Source: Bacteroidales bacterium
Lineage (GTDB): Bacteria > Bacteroidota > Bacteroidia > Bacteroidales > UBA4181
Length of the DNA: 10,773 bases
Direction of reading: 5' to 3'
NCBI GenBank assembly: GCA_031264715.1
Contig: JAISDP010000023.1
Coordinates: 1-10,773 of the forward strand
Position 1 is the stretch's first letter. Every line of letters starts with the position of its first letter. This document shows positions 1 to 7,467 of this stretch, in pieces. The notes beneath the pieces are model-generated. The model saw nothing but the letters and a program-made list of their open reading frames with translations, had not been told where the DNA came from and did no database searches. The translations under genes and the position numbers were made by a program.

Positions 1-1215
1 GCCACGAAAGGCGCAGCCCTTGCATATAAGGCGCGCATCGCACTTTGGAATGGCGATTACGCAACGGCTGCAACGGCTGCAATGGCTTGCATGAACTTGA
101 ATGTTTATCAGTTGCATGACAATTACCGGGATTTATTCACTGCTTCCTGGTCGAACGAATGGATATTCTTCTACCGTGGCGATGTGACGCTGAAAAGGTA
201 CTACTGGGCAGCCAGCGACGTGCAAAACTGCATTTCCCGTCTTGCGGGAGGCTGGGGCGGACAGAAAGCGCCTTCCTACGAACTTGTATGCGCTTATCCC
301 TGTACTGACGGCAAGCCTATCGACGAGTCGCCGCTCTACAATCCCAAGGATATATTCGAGAATCGAGACCCGCGCATGGCTATGACCATCGTACCCTTCG
401 CCACGGCCCACAATAAGAGCGTCCTCGATGGAACTTATCATCCCGAAGATTACGTATGGCTTGGTTACGAGTATTCTCCCGACCCGACCCGTACCACTGT
501 TTACCGCGCATCCGACGGTGCGCAGGTAAGCAACACCGACTCGAAAGCCCGTGCCGAACACGCTTCTTACGATGGTTTCCTGTTCAAGAAGTACATTGAC
601 AGTCGATTTCTTGAAAACAACTACGGCGGCGCACCCACTACATATCCCATGTTGCGCTACGGCGATGTGCTGCTGATGTACGCCGAAGCCATGATTGAGC
701 TGAATCAGTGCACGCAGGAAGTGCTGGATGCAACGATCAACAAACTGCGTGAAAGGGCCTATGCAGGCGCCGGGCTTGCTTACCCGCAAGTCGTCCTCGG
801 AACGCAGGCTGCCATGCGAACGATCCTTCGCACCGAGCGTTTCATTGAACTTGCCTGGGAAGGCCATCGTTACGCCGACCTGCTTCGCTGGAGACTGGCC
901 GAGACTGTTTATAACCGTCCCAGTTATTTCCTGCTTCGCGCATGGTCGGGTTCTGCTTCATGGAATGGTGATGAGGGCAGTGTTTCAGCCGAGTACCGCC
1001 AGTTGATACAGAACTGGAAAGATGGGAACTATCCTGTCGGAGGCGTTCCCGATATTGACGAAAATGGCATAGCCGACCTCAGCGGCATGGTCGATGCAGG
1101 CTATATTGTTGTGGCAAGCGAACGCGTGTTCGATGCCGGTCGCGACTACCTGTGGCCCGTGCCTGATGCCGACCGCATGATTAACGATAATCTCGACCAG
1201 AACCCCAACTGGTAA
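1..1215 (+). CDS. SusD/RagB-family outer-membrane nutrient-binding lipoprotein, 5'-truncated by the window edge
   Basis: The frame is open from base 1, so the gene starts upstream; the first ATG in frame (82) lies inside the conserved ATKGAALAYKARIALWNGDY stretch and is not the start. The visible 404 residues are roughly the C-terminal two thirds of a typical SusD protein. Hallmarks are the TPR-like start, RYGDVLLMYAEA at about residues 219-230, the ERFIELAWEGHRYADLLRW helix ending near 297, and a C-terminal YLWPVP followed by QNPNW, which is the usual SusD ending. Family members are surface lipoproteins that form a lid on a SusC TonB-dependent transporter and bind oligosaccharides before import. 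The signal peptide and lipid-anchor cysteine are outside the window, and a susC gene is expected just upstream. A strong terminator follows, so downstream genes may be transcribed at a lower level. Assignment to the family is secure; the substrate cannot be read from the sequence. Confidence 0.95.
   Translation, partial: ATKGAALAYKARIALWNGDYATAATAAMACMNLNVYQLHDNYRDLFTASWSNEWIFFYRGDVTLKRYYWAASDVQNCISRLAGGWGGQKAPSYELVCAYPCTDGKPIDESPLYNPKDIFENRDPRMAMTIVPFATAHNKSVLDGTYHPEDYVWLGYEYSPDPTRTTVYRASDGAQVSNTDSKARAEHASYDGFLFKKYIDSRFLENNYGGAPTTYPMLRYGDVLLMYAEAMIELNQCTQEVLDATINKLRERAYAGAGLAYPQVVLGTQAAMRTILRTERFIELAWEGHRYADLLRWRLAETVYNRPSYFLLRAWSGSASWNGDEGSVSAEYRQLIQNWKDGNYPVGGVPDIDENGIADLSGMVDAGYIVVASERVFDAGRDYLWPVPDADRMINDNLDQNPNW
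61..87 (+). repeat. Three tandem 9-bp units inside the SusD coding region
   Basis: GCAACGGCT occurs twice in tandem (61-69, 70-78), followed by a one-base variant GCAATGGCT (79-87). In frame this encodes Ala-Thr-Ala, Ala-Thr-Ala, Ala-Met-Ala in a helical segment of the SusD fold. Because the unit is a multiple of three, slippage would change the protein by three residues without a frameshift. It is probably a chance product of an Ala-rich helix. Confidence 0.6.
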
Positions 1216-1240
1216 CAGTTCGAACCGGAAGAAACTTTAG

Positions 1241-1267
1241 GCCCGACGCAATCGTCGGGCTTATTTT
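1241..1267 (+). terminator. Rho-independent terminator after the SusD gene
   Basis: A perfect 8-bp GC-rich stem GCCCGACG / CGTCGGGC (1241-1248 and 1253-1260) closes a four-base CAAT loop. It is followed directly by the T-rich tail TTATTTT (1261-1267). It lies 26 bases after the SusD stop codon. In PULs such a terminator after the susCD pair is often partly read through, giving high SusCD and lower downstream expression. That role here is inference. Confidence 0.85.
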
Positions 1268-1339
1268 CAGACTTGCAGACTTTGTGCAAGTCTGAACCAA
1301 AAATCAAAACAGACTTGCAGACTTTCTGCAAATCAGAAC
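1266..1339 (+). repeat. Pair of hairpin-forming direct repeats between the SusD gene and the next gene
   Basis: Two copies of a 30-base unit start at 1268 and 1310, 42 bases apart, and match at 27 of 30 positions. Copy 1 is an inverted repeat: CAGACTTGCA (1268-1277) and TGCAAGTCTG (1285-1294) pair perfectly across a seven-base loop, and flanking TT/AA extends the stem to 12 bp (1266-1296). Copy 2 (1310-1336) forms the same hairpin with two mismatches. The right arm of copy 1 is also perfectly complementary to the left arm of copy 2, so two mutually exclusive RNA structures are possible. The element ends about 15 bases before the next start codon. It may be a REP-like element, a protein-binding site or a leader control structure; the sequence does not decide. 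Confidence 0.75.
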
Positions 1340-1353
1340 TGAAATAAATTTTG

Positions 1354-2799
1354 ATGATGAAAAAGGCGCTCATATTATTCTTGCTTTTCACGGCCTGTAT
1401 ATGTCCTGTTGATGCTCAACACACCAGTATCAGCGGTGTATTTCCTCACCTGACAATGGTTGCCGAACAATCGCCGCGCACTGAAGCCGGCACAGGCGCA
1501 CTGTTTCCCTGGGCCAACCGGTTGTGGATTGTCACTTATGTGGCTCATCTGGATCGTTCAGGCGCCGGAACGGGTCTGTACGAAATCAACGAAAAGATGG
1601 AAATCCGCAAGCGGCCCGAAAGTGTTGTCGGAACATACGCCAACAGGCTCCTGCATGGCGAAACGAACCAATTGATCATCGGCCCGCACATCATTGATGT
1701 CAATGGAAATGTACGTACCATCGACGGAGTGAAGGGACACCGTCTGGCCGCTACGCTCACCCACCTCGCCGACCCGGCCAACAAGGTATATTTCCTGGCC
1801 ATGGAAGGCGAATTTTTCGAGGTAGATGTCAACACGCTCGAAACGAAGCTGCTTTTCAACCTGATGGACGAATTGAAGGAACCGAAAGGCTCCAAGCCTC
1901 ATTTCAAATCGGGTTTCACGCGACACGGCCGCGTAGTAGTCTGCAACAACAGCTATACAACGCCCGACTACAACCGCGAATGGAGCGCCGGGCGCCTGGC
2001 CGAATGGGACGGGAAAACATGGACCATACTCGAAGAAAAGCCGTTCACGGAAGTGTGGAGCTCGTCGTCCTTCGGCGCGCCTGTACTGGCCACCGGATGG
2101 GACAACAGTTCGGCCATCCTGAAAGTATTCCTTCCTAAAACGAAGGAATGGATCACCTGCCGGTTACCCAAATCGAGCAGGAGTTACGACGAGACAAGCA
2201 ACACCGAATGGCTGCGCATCCGCGAAGTGGAAACCGAACGCGCCCTGATGGACTGCCATGGCATGTTCTACGAGATAGGATTCCACCTGTATGACGACCA
2301 GCTTTGGGCCATCAAGCCGGTTTGTTCGCATTTGCGGGTGATTCCCGACTTCTGCTCGTGGCGTGGCATGCTTGTGCTGGGTGGTAACCAGGCTACGCCG
2401 ATGAAATTCGGCCCGGCTGACGGAAACCCGCTGGCAGGCCAGCCGCAGGCCGGGCTCTGGTTTGGCAAAACCGACGACCTGTGGGCCTGGGGAAAACCTT
2501 CGGGCGAAGGAGGCGTATGGTATAACGATAACGTAAAAGCCAACCAGCCTTCCGATCCCTACCTGATGTACGGCTTCGACCGGAAGTCGCTCCATATCTG
2601 GCACGACCAGCCAACCGATGTCGTTTTCAACATCGAAGTAGATGTAGCCGGTAATGGTGAATTCAGGAGTTACGCAAAGAAAACGGTAAAGCCCGGCGAA
2701 TACATGCATCACGAATTTCCGTCCGGATTCAGCGCCCGCTGGGTCAGGATCACGGCAAATAAAAACGGCAAAGCGACCGCTTGGTTTATTTATAATTAG
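1354..2799 (+). CDS. Secreted protein of unrecognised, beta-rich family (single-module form, 481 aa)
   Basis: I do not recognise this family by name. The frame could open at a TTG (1351), but ATG 1354 or ATG 1357 gives a normal signal peptide (MMKKALILFLLF...); I chose ATG 1354. Cleavage by signal peptidase I after VDA (residues 19-21) fits best. Cys15 is a weak lipobox candidate because Phe sits at -3. The mature protein is rich in Trp, Gly and short beta-strand-like segments, as in beta-propellers (for example NQLIIGPHIIDVNGNVRTID at 105-124). Conserved points shared with the next gene are ISGVFPHL near the N terminus, EWDGKTW at 217-223, a CHGMFYE motif at 301-307, DDLWAWGKPSGEGGVW at 374-389 and DPYL at 401-404. 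The last 60 or so residues look like a separate beta-sandwich. It lies downstream of the SusD gene and 44 bases before its larger paralogue. Glycan binding or processing in the periplasm is inferred from context only. Confidence 0.85.
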   Translation: MMKKALILFLLFTACICPVDAQHTSISGVFPHLTMVAEQSPRTEAGTGALFPWANRLWIVTYVAHLDRSGAGTGLYEINEKMEIRKRPESVVGTYANRLLHGETNQLIIGPHIIDVNGNVRTIDGVKGHRLAATLTHLADPANKVYFLAMEGEFFEVDVNTLETKLLFNLMDELKEPKGSKPHFKSGFTRHGRVVVCNNSYTTPDYNREWSAGRLAEWDGKTWTILEEKPFTEVWSSSSFGAPVLATGWDNSSAILKVFLPKTKEWITCRLPKSSRSYDETSNTEWLRIREVETERALMDCHGMFYEIGFHLYDDQLWAIKPVCSHLRVIPDFCSWRGMLVLGGNQATPMKFGPADGNPLAGQPQAGLWFGKTDDLWAWGKPSGEGGVWYNDNVKANQPSDPYLMYGFDRKSLHIWHDQPTDVVFNIEVDVAGNGEFRSYAKKTVKPGEYMHHEFPSGFSARWVRITANKNGKATAWFIYN

Positions 2800-2843
2800 T
2801 TCTTATTTTTATCCGTTCTATCGATAATTCTTAATTCAACACT

Positions 2844-5312
2844 GTGAAAACTCTCAATAAGGTCATCCTCATATCCTTTCTGGCAGTATTGTTTTCGTGT
2901 AAAGCCCGGGAGAAGAAAAGCGCATCGGAGCTTAACATCAGCGGCGTATACCCGCACCTGGCCTGCTACAACAACGAAGGCGAGTGTGGAACCGGCGCTG
3001 TAGCGCCTTGGGCAGGCAGTCTCTGGACCGTTAGCTATGGTCCGCATCTTCCGTTTGGTTCGTCGGACAAGCTGTACCAGATCACCCCCGACATGCAGCA
3101 AATCATCCGTTCCGAAAGCGTTGGCGGAACGCCTGCCGCCCGCATGATCCACAAGGAAACCAACCAGTTGTTCATCGGCTCGTATGCCATTGACGACAAG
3201 GGTAATGTCCGGGTTATTTCCCTGAAAGACGCACCGGGACGTTACACCGGTTACGCACGGCATCTCTTCCAGCCCGAATCCATGCTCTACATCGGCACCA
3301 TGGAGGAAGGCTTCTACGAAGTGGATGCCCATACCCTGCAAACCGTCACGCTTTACAGGGATGGCAACGTGCAAAACATACAGGCTGACGATACCCGCTC
3401 CAATCACCCCAATGCACTGTTGCCCGGCGCACATGGCAAAGGCTTATATTCCGGCCAGGGCGTGATGGTATACTCCAACAATGGCGAAACCGGTCAGGAG
3501 GCTTTACACAAGTTCAATGTGGAATCCGGGTCGCTCTCCGAATGGGACGGTAAGGACTGGAAGCTTGTCCGCCGCAATCAGTTTACGGAAGTTACCGGTC
3601 CCGGCGGCATCTACGGCAACCCCAACCCTGCGGCCGATCCGCTTTGGGTAAATGGCTGGGATCACAAATCGGTACTGCTGGGCGTAAGGGATCAGGGCAA
3701 ATGGACGTTTTTCCGTCTTCCCAAGGCCAGCTATACATACGACGGCGCCCACGGATGGAATACCGAATGGCCGCGTATTCGCGATGTCGGCGCTCCTGGA
3801 CAGCCCGATTACCTGATGACCATGCACGGTATGTTCTGGCAATTTCCGGAAACTTTCACAGCGGCCAATACCGCAGGGATACGTCCGAGGTCGGCCTACC
3901 TGAAAGTAATTGGCGACTTCGCCCGCTGGGAAGACCAGCTGGTATTCGGATGCGACGATTCCGCACAAAAGGAATTTCTCAACAAGCGCAAAGCCAAAGG
4001 CGGCATCGAAGGTCCCGGGCAATCGAACTCCAACCTGTGGTTCACCCCGGTTAGCCAGCCCGATCAACTCGGCCCGCGTAACGCCGGCGGTTATGTCTGG
4101 CTTGACGAAGCTGTTGCGGCAAACACAGCGTCCGAACCATTCCTGTTCGCAGGCTGGGATACCCGCAGCGCCTGGGTGAAAAACGCAGGCAGGCAGCCCG
4201 TCGTTTTCCGTTTCGAACTGGATACAAAGGGAACAAACGATTGGAACGAATTGAAAAAAATCAATGTTGGTCCGGGCGAATCTAAACTTGTTGAATTTGG
4301 CAATGGGGAACAGGGCGAATGGGTTCGCGTATCGGTCGATAAAGCCGTTACTGTAAGCGTCGCGTTCGTGTACGGGGCCAATGATGCAAGAAGCCTGCAT
4401 CCCGATGCTATTTTTGACGGTATTTCCACTATGGATGGCAAACCGTCTGTTGGCGGATTGCTTTATGGATTGGGCGACGATCGCCGTGTCCTGGGTTTAT
4501 TGGCCGGTACGGAATCGGGCGAAACCGGTTACTACGAAATAGACGGTCAAATGAATATCGAGGCAAGGGATGATGCAAAAACAGCAACATTCATCCGCGA
4601 AAAGTTTGCTATTCCGCAACAGGCTGTTGAGATCGAAAAAGGATCGGTACTGGTTGTGGATGACAAAGGCCGCAGGTGGCGGCTACCTTTAGGCAATGAC
4701 GGTTACACCGGCGCTTCCCGCAAGGGTATCTTGCGTATTTGCCGTGAAGTAGCTACCGAACGCGACCTGTTCAATTGCCATGGTACGTTCTACGAGCTTC
4801 CCGCCGAAAATGCCGACGGGTATGCCAAAATTCGGCCTGTTGCTTCGCATAACCTTCGGATCAACGATTATGCCTCGTATCGCGGATTACTGGTGATGAC
4901 AGGAATCGACCCGACAATGGCGACCGGTAATCCGCATATCTTCACTTCAAGCGATAAAAAAGCTGCTATATGGGCCGGCGTGATTGACGACCTCTGGAAA
5001 TTAGGCAAACCGGCCGGGAAAGGAGGTCCGTGGATAGATGCGGATGTGCAGGCCGGCGTAGCTTCCGATCCTTACCTGATTGGGTTTTACGACCGGCGTT
5101 CGTTGGAATTATCGCATCAATCGACAGGAGATGTTACATTCACAGTGGAAGCAGACCCCACCGGCGACGGCGATTGGGTACAATATGGACAGTTCGTCGT
5201 GAAACAGGGGGAAAAGTTCGTCCATCAGTTTCCGCAAGCCTTTTTGGCAAGGTGGATACGTTTCACATCGGATACTAATATCATGGCAACCGCGTGGCTG
5301 GAATATAATTAA
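2844..5312 (+). CDS. Two-module lipoprotein paralogue of the preceding gene (822 aa)
   Basis: The start is GTG 2844: an in-frame TAA at 2832 rules out anything further upstream, and this GTG opens directly into a signal peptide, MKTLNKVILISFLAVLFSC. Leu-Phe-Ser-Cys19 is a good lipobox, so the protein is probably anchored in the outer membrane. Residues about 30-510 align along the whole 481-aa neighbour (ISGVYPHL, ETNQLFIG, EWDGKDW, NTEWPRIR, MHGMFWQ at 327-333). Residues about 536-822 are a second, shortened copy. It begins near GYYEIDGQM, lacks much of the module centre, then matches strongly from TERDLFNCHGTFYE (638-651) through DDLWKLGKPAGKGGPW (715-730) to ARWIRFT and the YN terminus. 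The second copy is closer to the 481-aa protein in these C-terminal motifs than the first copy is. Only four bases separate the stop from the next ATG, so it is very likely co-transcribed with the flavoprotein. The biochemical function is unknown. Confidence 0.85.
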   Translation: MKTLNKVILISFLAVLFSCKAREKKSASELNISGVYPHLACYNNEGECGTGAVAPWAGSLWTVSYGPHLPFGSSDKLYQITPDMQQIIRSESVGGTPAARMIHKETNQLFIGSYAIDDKGNVRVISLKDAPGRYTGYARHLFQPESMLYIGTMEEGFYEVDAHTLQTVTLYRDGNVQNIQADDTRSNHPNALLPGAHGKGLYSGQGVMVYSNNGETGQEALHKFNVESGSLSEWDGKDWKLVRRNQFTEVTGPGGIYGNPNPAADPLWVNGWDHKSVLLGVRDQGKWTFFRLPKASYTYDGAHGWNTEWPRIRDVGAPGQPDYLMTMHGMFWQFPETFTAANTAGIRPRSAYLKVIGDFARWEDQLVFGCDDSAQKEFLNKRKAKGGIEGPGQSNSNLWFTPVSQPDQLGPRNAGGYVWLDEAVAANTASEPFLFAGWDTRSAWVKNAGRQPVVFRFELDTKGTNDWNELKKINVGPGESKLVEFGNGEQGEWVRVSVDKAVTVSVAFVYGANDARSLHPDAIFDGISTMDGKPSVGGLLYGLGDDRRVLGLLAGTESGETGYYEIDGQMNIEARDDAKTATFIREKFAIPQQAVEIEKGSVLVVDDKGRRWRLPLGNDGYTGASRKGILRICREVATERDLFNCHGTFYELPAENADGYAKIRPVASHNLRINDYASYRGLLVMTGIDPTMATGNPHIFTSSDKKAAIWAGVIDDLWKLGKPAGKGGPWIDADVQAGVASDPYLIGFYDRRSLELSHQSTGDVTFTVEADPTGDGDWVQYGQFVVKQGEKFVHQFPQAFLARWIRFTSDTNIMATAWLEYN

Positions 5313-5316
5313 TTCG

Positions 5317-7287
5317 ATGGATATGGTTTTACAAAAACGAAAAATACTCCCGATAGCGACAGGCTTTTGTAAGTTCACGCTATTCCCGGCATGTTTTTTT
5401 CTCTTTGCATGCAACTGTTCGCCTGTCGAATTTTTTATTGAAGCGGAAAGCTTTTCCGACAGGGGCGGCTGGATAGTTGACAATCAGTCCATGGCAGTAA
5501 TGGGTTCGCCCTATTTGATGGCTCACGGGTTGGGAACGCTTGTTGAAGATGCATCTACTGTTATTTCCTTGCCGGAAAGCGGAGAATACAGGATTTGGGT
5601 CAGAACGCGCGATTGGGTAAAGCAGTGGGAAAAAGAAGGATCACCGGGACGATTTATGATTCGATTTAACGGGGTCGTTTCGGATACTGTTTTTGGGACA
5701 AAGCAGGCCGACTGGCTCTGGCAGGATGGAGGAACCATAAATTTGAAAGCAGGAGGCAACAGAATCGCACTTTGTGATCTTACCGGGTTTAATGGCCGTT
5801 GTGATGCCATTTATCTGACAACAGACCACTCCCGGATTCCTCCCGACGAGCCGGATAAGTTAGCCGTTTTCCGCGAACAGCAAACAGGTTTATCCGGTGA
5901 TCCTGAAATCATGGGTGAATTTGATCTTGTTGTTGCTGGAGGGGGTATTGCCGGTTGTTGTGCCGCCATTAGCGCCGCCCGCTTGGGTTGTAAGGTGGCT
6001 CTGATACAAAACCGTCCGGTACTTGGAGGAAATAACAGTTCGGAGGTGCGCGTCGGCTTGTCGGGATTAATCCATCAACAGCCTTACCCTAATCTGGGTA
6101 ATCTGCTTGATGAAATCGGCGGCGTCGGCCATTGGACATATTGGGAAGCGAGACAGGATTCCGATACAGAAAGGAGCAGACAAATCATGGAAATAATAGA
6201 AAAGCATCCCGAGAAAAAAATCCACAATGCCGGTCCTGAATCCAACTATGAAGATGTGAAAAAACAGCGGGTTGTAGAGAATGAAAAGAACATAACCCTG
6301 TTTTTGAATACGGAAATTTACAAAGTTCATAAAAAAGGCGCCCGTATTATTTCCGCAACAGGTAAAAATATATGCACCGGCGAGGAATACCTTTTCAAAG
6401 GCAATCTGTTTGCCGATTGCACCGGCGATGGAAATTTGGGATTTCTTGCCGGTGCGGATTTCCGTATGGGAAGGGAGGCTAAGAATGAAACCGGAGAACC
6501 GCGGGCGCCTGAAAAAGCAGATCAATTGGTAATGGGCGCCTCCGTCCAATGGTATGCCGAAGGCGCCGATGAAAACTCACTGTTTCCGGAATGTCCGTGG
6601 GCGGTTCAATTCAACGAACAAACCTGTCATCCGGGTTTGCATGGAGATTGGGATTGGGAAACAGGCATGGACAGGGATCAGATCACTGAAATAGAATATA
6701 TCCGCGATTATGGATTGCGGGCTGTTTTTGGCAATTGGGATTTCCTGAAAAACAGAAGCGGGAAAAAAGAATTGTTTGCAGATAAAAAACTTGTCTGGGC
6801 TGCCTGTATCGGAGGCAAGCGCGAATCACGCCGCCTGTTGGGCGATATATTATTGAAGGAACAGGATATTTTAGAAGGAATACCCTATGAAGACGCCTCT
6901 TTTACTACAACCTGGGGAATAGATCTTCATTATCCCAGGGAAATCCCCGGTATGGCGGAAGAGCCATTCCGTTCCTATGCCGATGTACAGGACATAAAAC
7001 CCTGTGCCGTGCCGTACCGGTGTTTATATTCCCGGAATATAGACAATATGTTTATGGCCGGGCGCAATATCAGTGTTACCCATGTAGCGCTGGGAACAGT
7101 CCGTGTTATGCGCACCGGAGGAATGATGGGCGAAGTAGTGGGAATGGCGGCTTCGCTATGCATGAAATATTCGACAAATCCCCGGCAAATCTATCAGTCG
7201 CATTTATCCGAATTAAAAATATTAATGGAAAAAGGTGTCGGTAGACCCGGATTTTCTGAAATAAAGATAAAGAAACTTGACAGATAA
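5317..7287 (+). CDS. Lipoprotein FAD-dependent oxidoreductase with N-terminal carbohydrate-binding-like domain (656 aa)
   Basis: The N terminus has a basic region, a hydrophobic stretch and a lipobox Leu-Phe-Ala-Cys32, so export and lipidation are likely; there is no twin-arginine motif. ATG 5323 is an alternative start two codons in. Residues about 38-172 form a beta-sandwich-like domain resembling CBM6/35 or golvesin-type modules (FFIEAESF, GEYRIWVRT, WLWQDGG, DLTGFNGRCDAIYLT). A Rossmann dinucleotide-binding motif follows, FDLVVAGGGIAG at 202-213, with an acceptor strand ending near residue 231. FAD-family motifs are GGNNSSEVRVGLSG, FADCTGDGNLG (365-375) and FMAGRNISVTHVALGTVR (579-596). 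This matches the FAD_oxidored group (PF12831), seen in PULs but poorly characterised; a sugar or glycoside substrate is inference. By eye the gene is AT-richer than both neighbours, which may indicate a separate history. It has the longer version of the region after the first FAD motif (about 268-307), which the downstream paralogue lacks. Confidence 0.9.
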   Translation: MDMVLQKRKILPIATGFCKFTLFPACFFLFACNCSPVEFFIEAESFSDRGGWIVDNQSMAVMGSPYLMAHGLGTLVEDASTVISLPESGEYRIWVRTRDWVKQWEKEGSPGRFMIRFNGVVSDTVFGTKQADWLWQDGGTINLKAGGNRIALCDLTGFNGRCDAIYLTTDHSRIPPDEPDKLAVFREQQTGLSGDPEIMGEFDLVVAGGGIAGCCAAISAARLGCKVALIQNRPVLGGNNSSEVRVGLSGLIHQQPYPNLGNLLDEIGGVGHWTYWEARQDSDTERSRQIMEIIEKHPEKKIHNAGPESNYEDVKKQRVVENEKNITLFLNTEIYKVHKKGARIISATGKNICTGEEYLFKGNLFADCTGDGNLGFLAGADFRMGREAKNETGEPRAPEKADQLVMGASVQWYAEGADENSLFPECPWAVQFNEQTCHPGLHGDWDWETGMDRDQITEIEYIRDYGLRAVFGNWDFLKNRSGKKELFADKKLVWAACIGGKRESRRLLGDILLKEQDILEGIPYEDASFTTTWGIDLHYPREIPGMAEEPFRSYADVQDIKPCAVPYRCLYSRNIDNMFMAGRNISVTHVALGTVRVMRTGGMMGEVVGMAASLCMKYSTNPRQIYQSHLSELKILMEKGVGRPGFSEIKIKKLDR

Positions 7288-7297
7288 TGGGATGTTT

Positions 7298-7328
7298 TGC
7301 TACCACGGGTCCCATGCTACCACGAGTC
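7298..7328 (+). repeat. Tandem direct repeat with 17-bp period upstream of a promoter
   Basis: TGCTACCACGGGTC (7298-7311) recurs as TGCTACCACGAGTC (7315-7328), 13 of 14 bases identical, with starts 17 bases apart. The pair lies in the non-coding gap between the two flavoprotein genes, about 50-80 bases upstream of the -7 element at 7376. Position and spacing (between one and two helical turns) suit a regulator binding site for the downstream gene. Imperfect inverted repeats overlap it (GTCCCAT at 7309-7315 against ATGGGGAC at 7337-7344). A T-tract is absent, so it is not a terminator. An operator role is a guess from position. Confidence 0.5.
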
Positions 7329-7375
7329 ATGGTCCGATGGGGACATGGAGTATGGCGTTCCAAAAAATTTATTCA

Positions 7376-7384
7376 TATCTTTGC
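7376..7384 (+). promoter_or_regulatory. Bacteroidota-type -7 promoter element for the second flavoprotein gene
   Basis: TATCTTTGC matches the TAnnTTTG -7 consensus recognised by the Bacteroidota primary sigma factor, including the frequent trailing C. No good TTTG -33 box appears at the usual distance of 19-21 bases upstream. Transcription would begin near 7390 and leave a leader of about 78 bases before ATG 7468. A small CCGG-ATATA-CCGG palindrome (7392-7404) lies right at the expected start site. The 180-base gap and this motif suggest the second flavoprotein gene can be expressed independently of the genes before it. Confidence 0.6.
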
Positions 7385-7467
7385 CGTTCAGCCGGATATA
7401 CCGGTGCATCAAGACTGAAGAGCGCGTGTTTTGAAATTTTATTAATCCTTGAATTATATATATTACC

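Noticed and set aside
133..867. 244-codon open frame on the minus strand inside the SusD gene
   Set aside because: The + strand carries clear SusD motifs over the same bases. The antisense product has no recognisable domain and is a shadow of codon bias.
1261..1350. Hairpin repeats as a CRISPR array
   Set aside because: There are only two units, with a 12-base spacer and mismatches between copies; no cas genes are nearby.
1346..1353. AAATTTTG as a -7 promoter box for the 481-aa gene
   Set aside because: It has one mismatch to TAnnTTTG and touches the start codon, so transcription would begin inside the gene.
3504..4400. 298-codon open frame on the minus strand inside the 822-aa gene
   Set aside because: The + strand protein is conserved with its neighbour across this region. 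The antisense translation shows no family motif and no plausible promoter or start context.
7309..7344. Imperfect inverted repeat after the 656-aa gene as a terminator
   Set aside because: The stem is short and broken by an extra G, and no T-tract follows on either side at the right distance.
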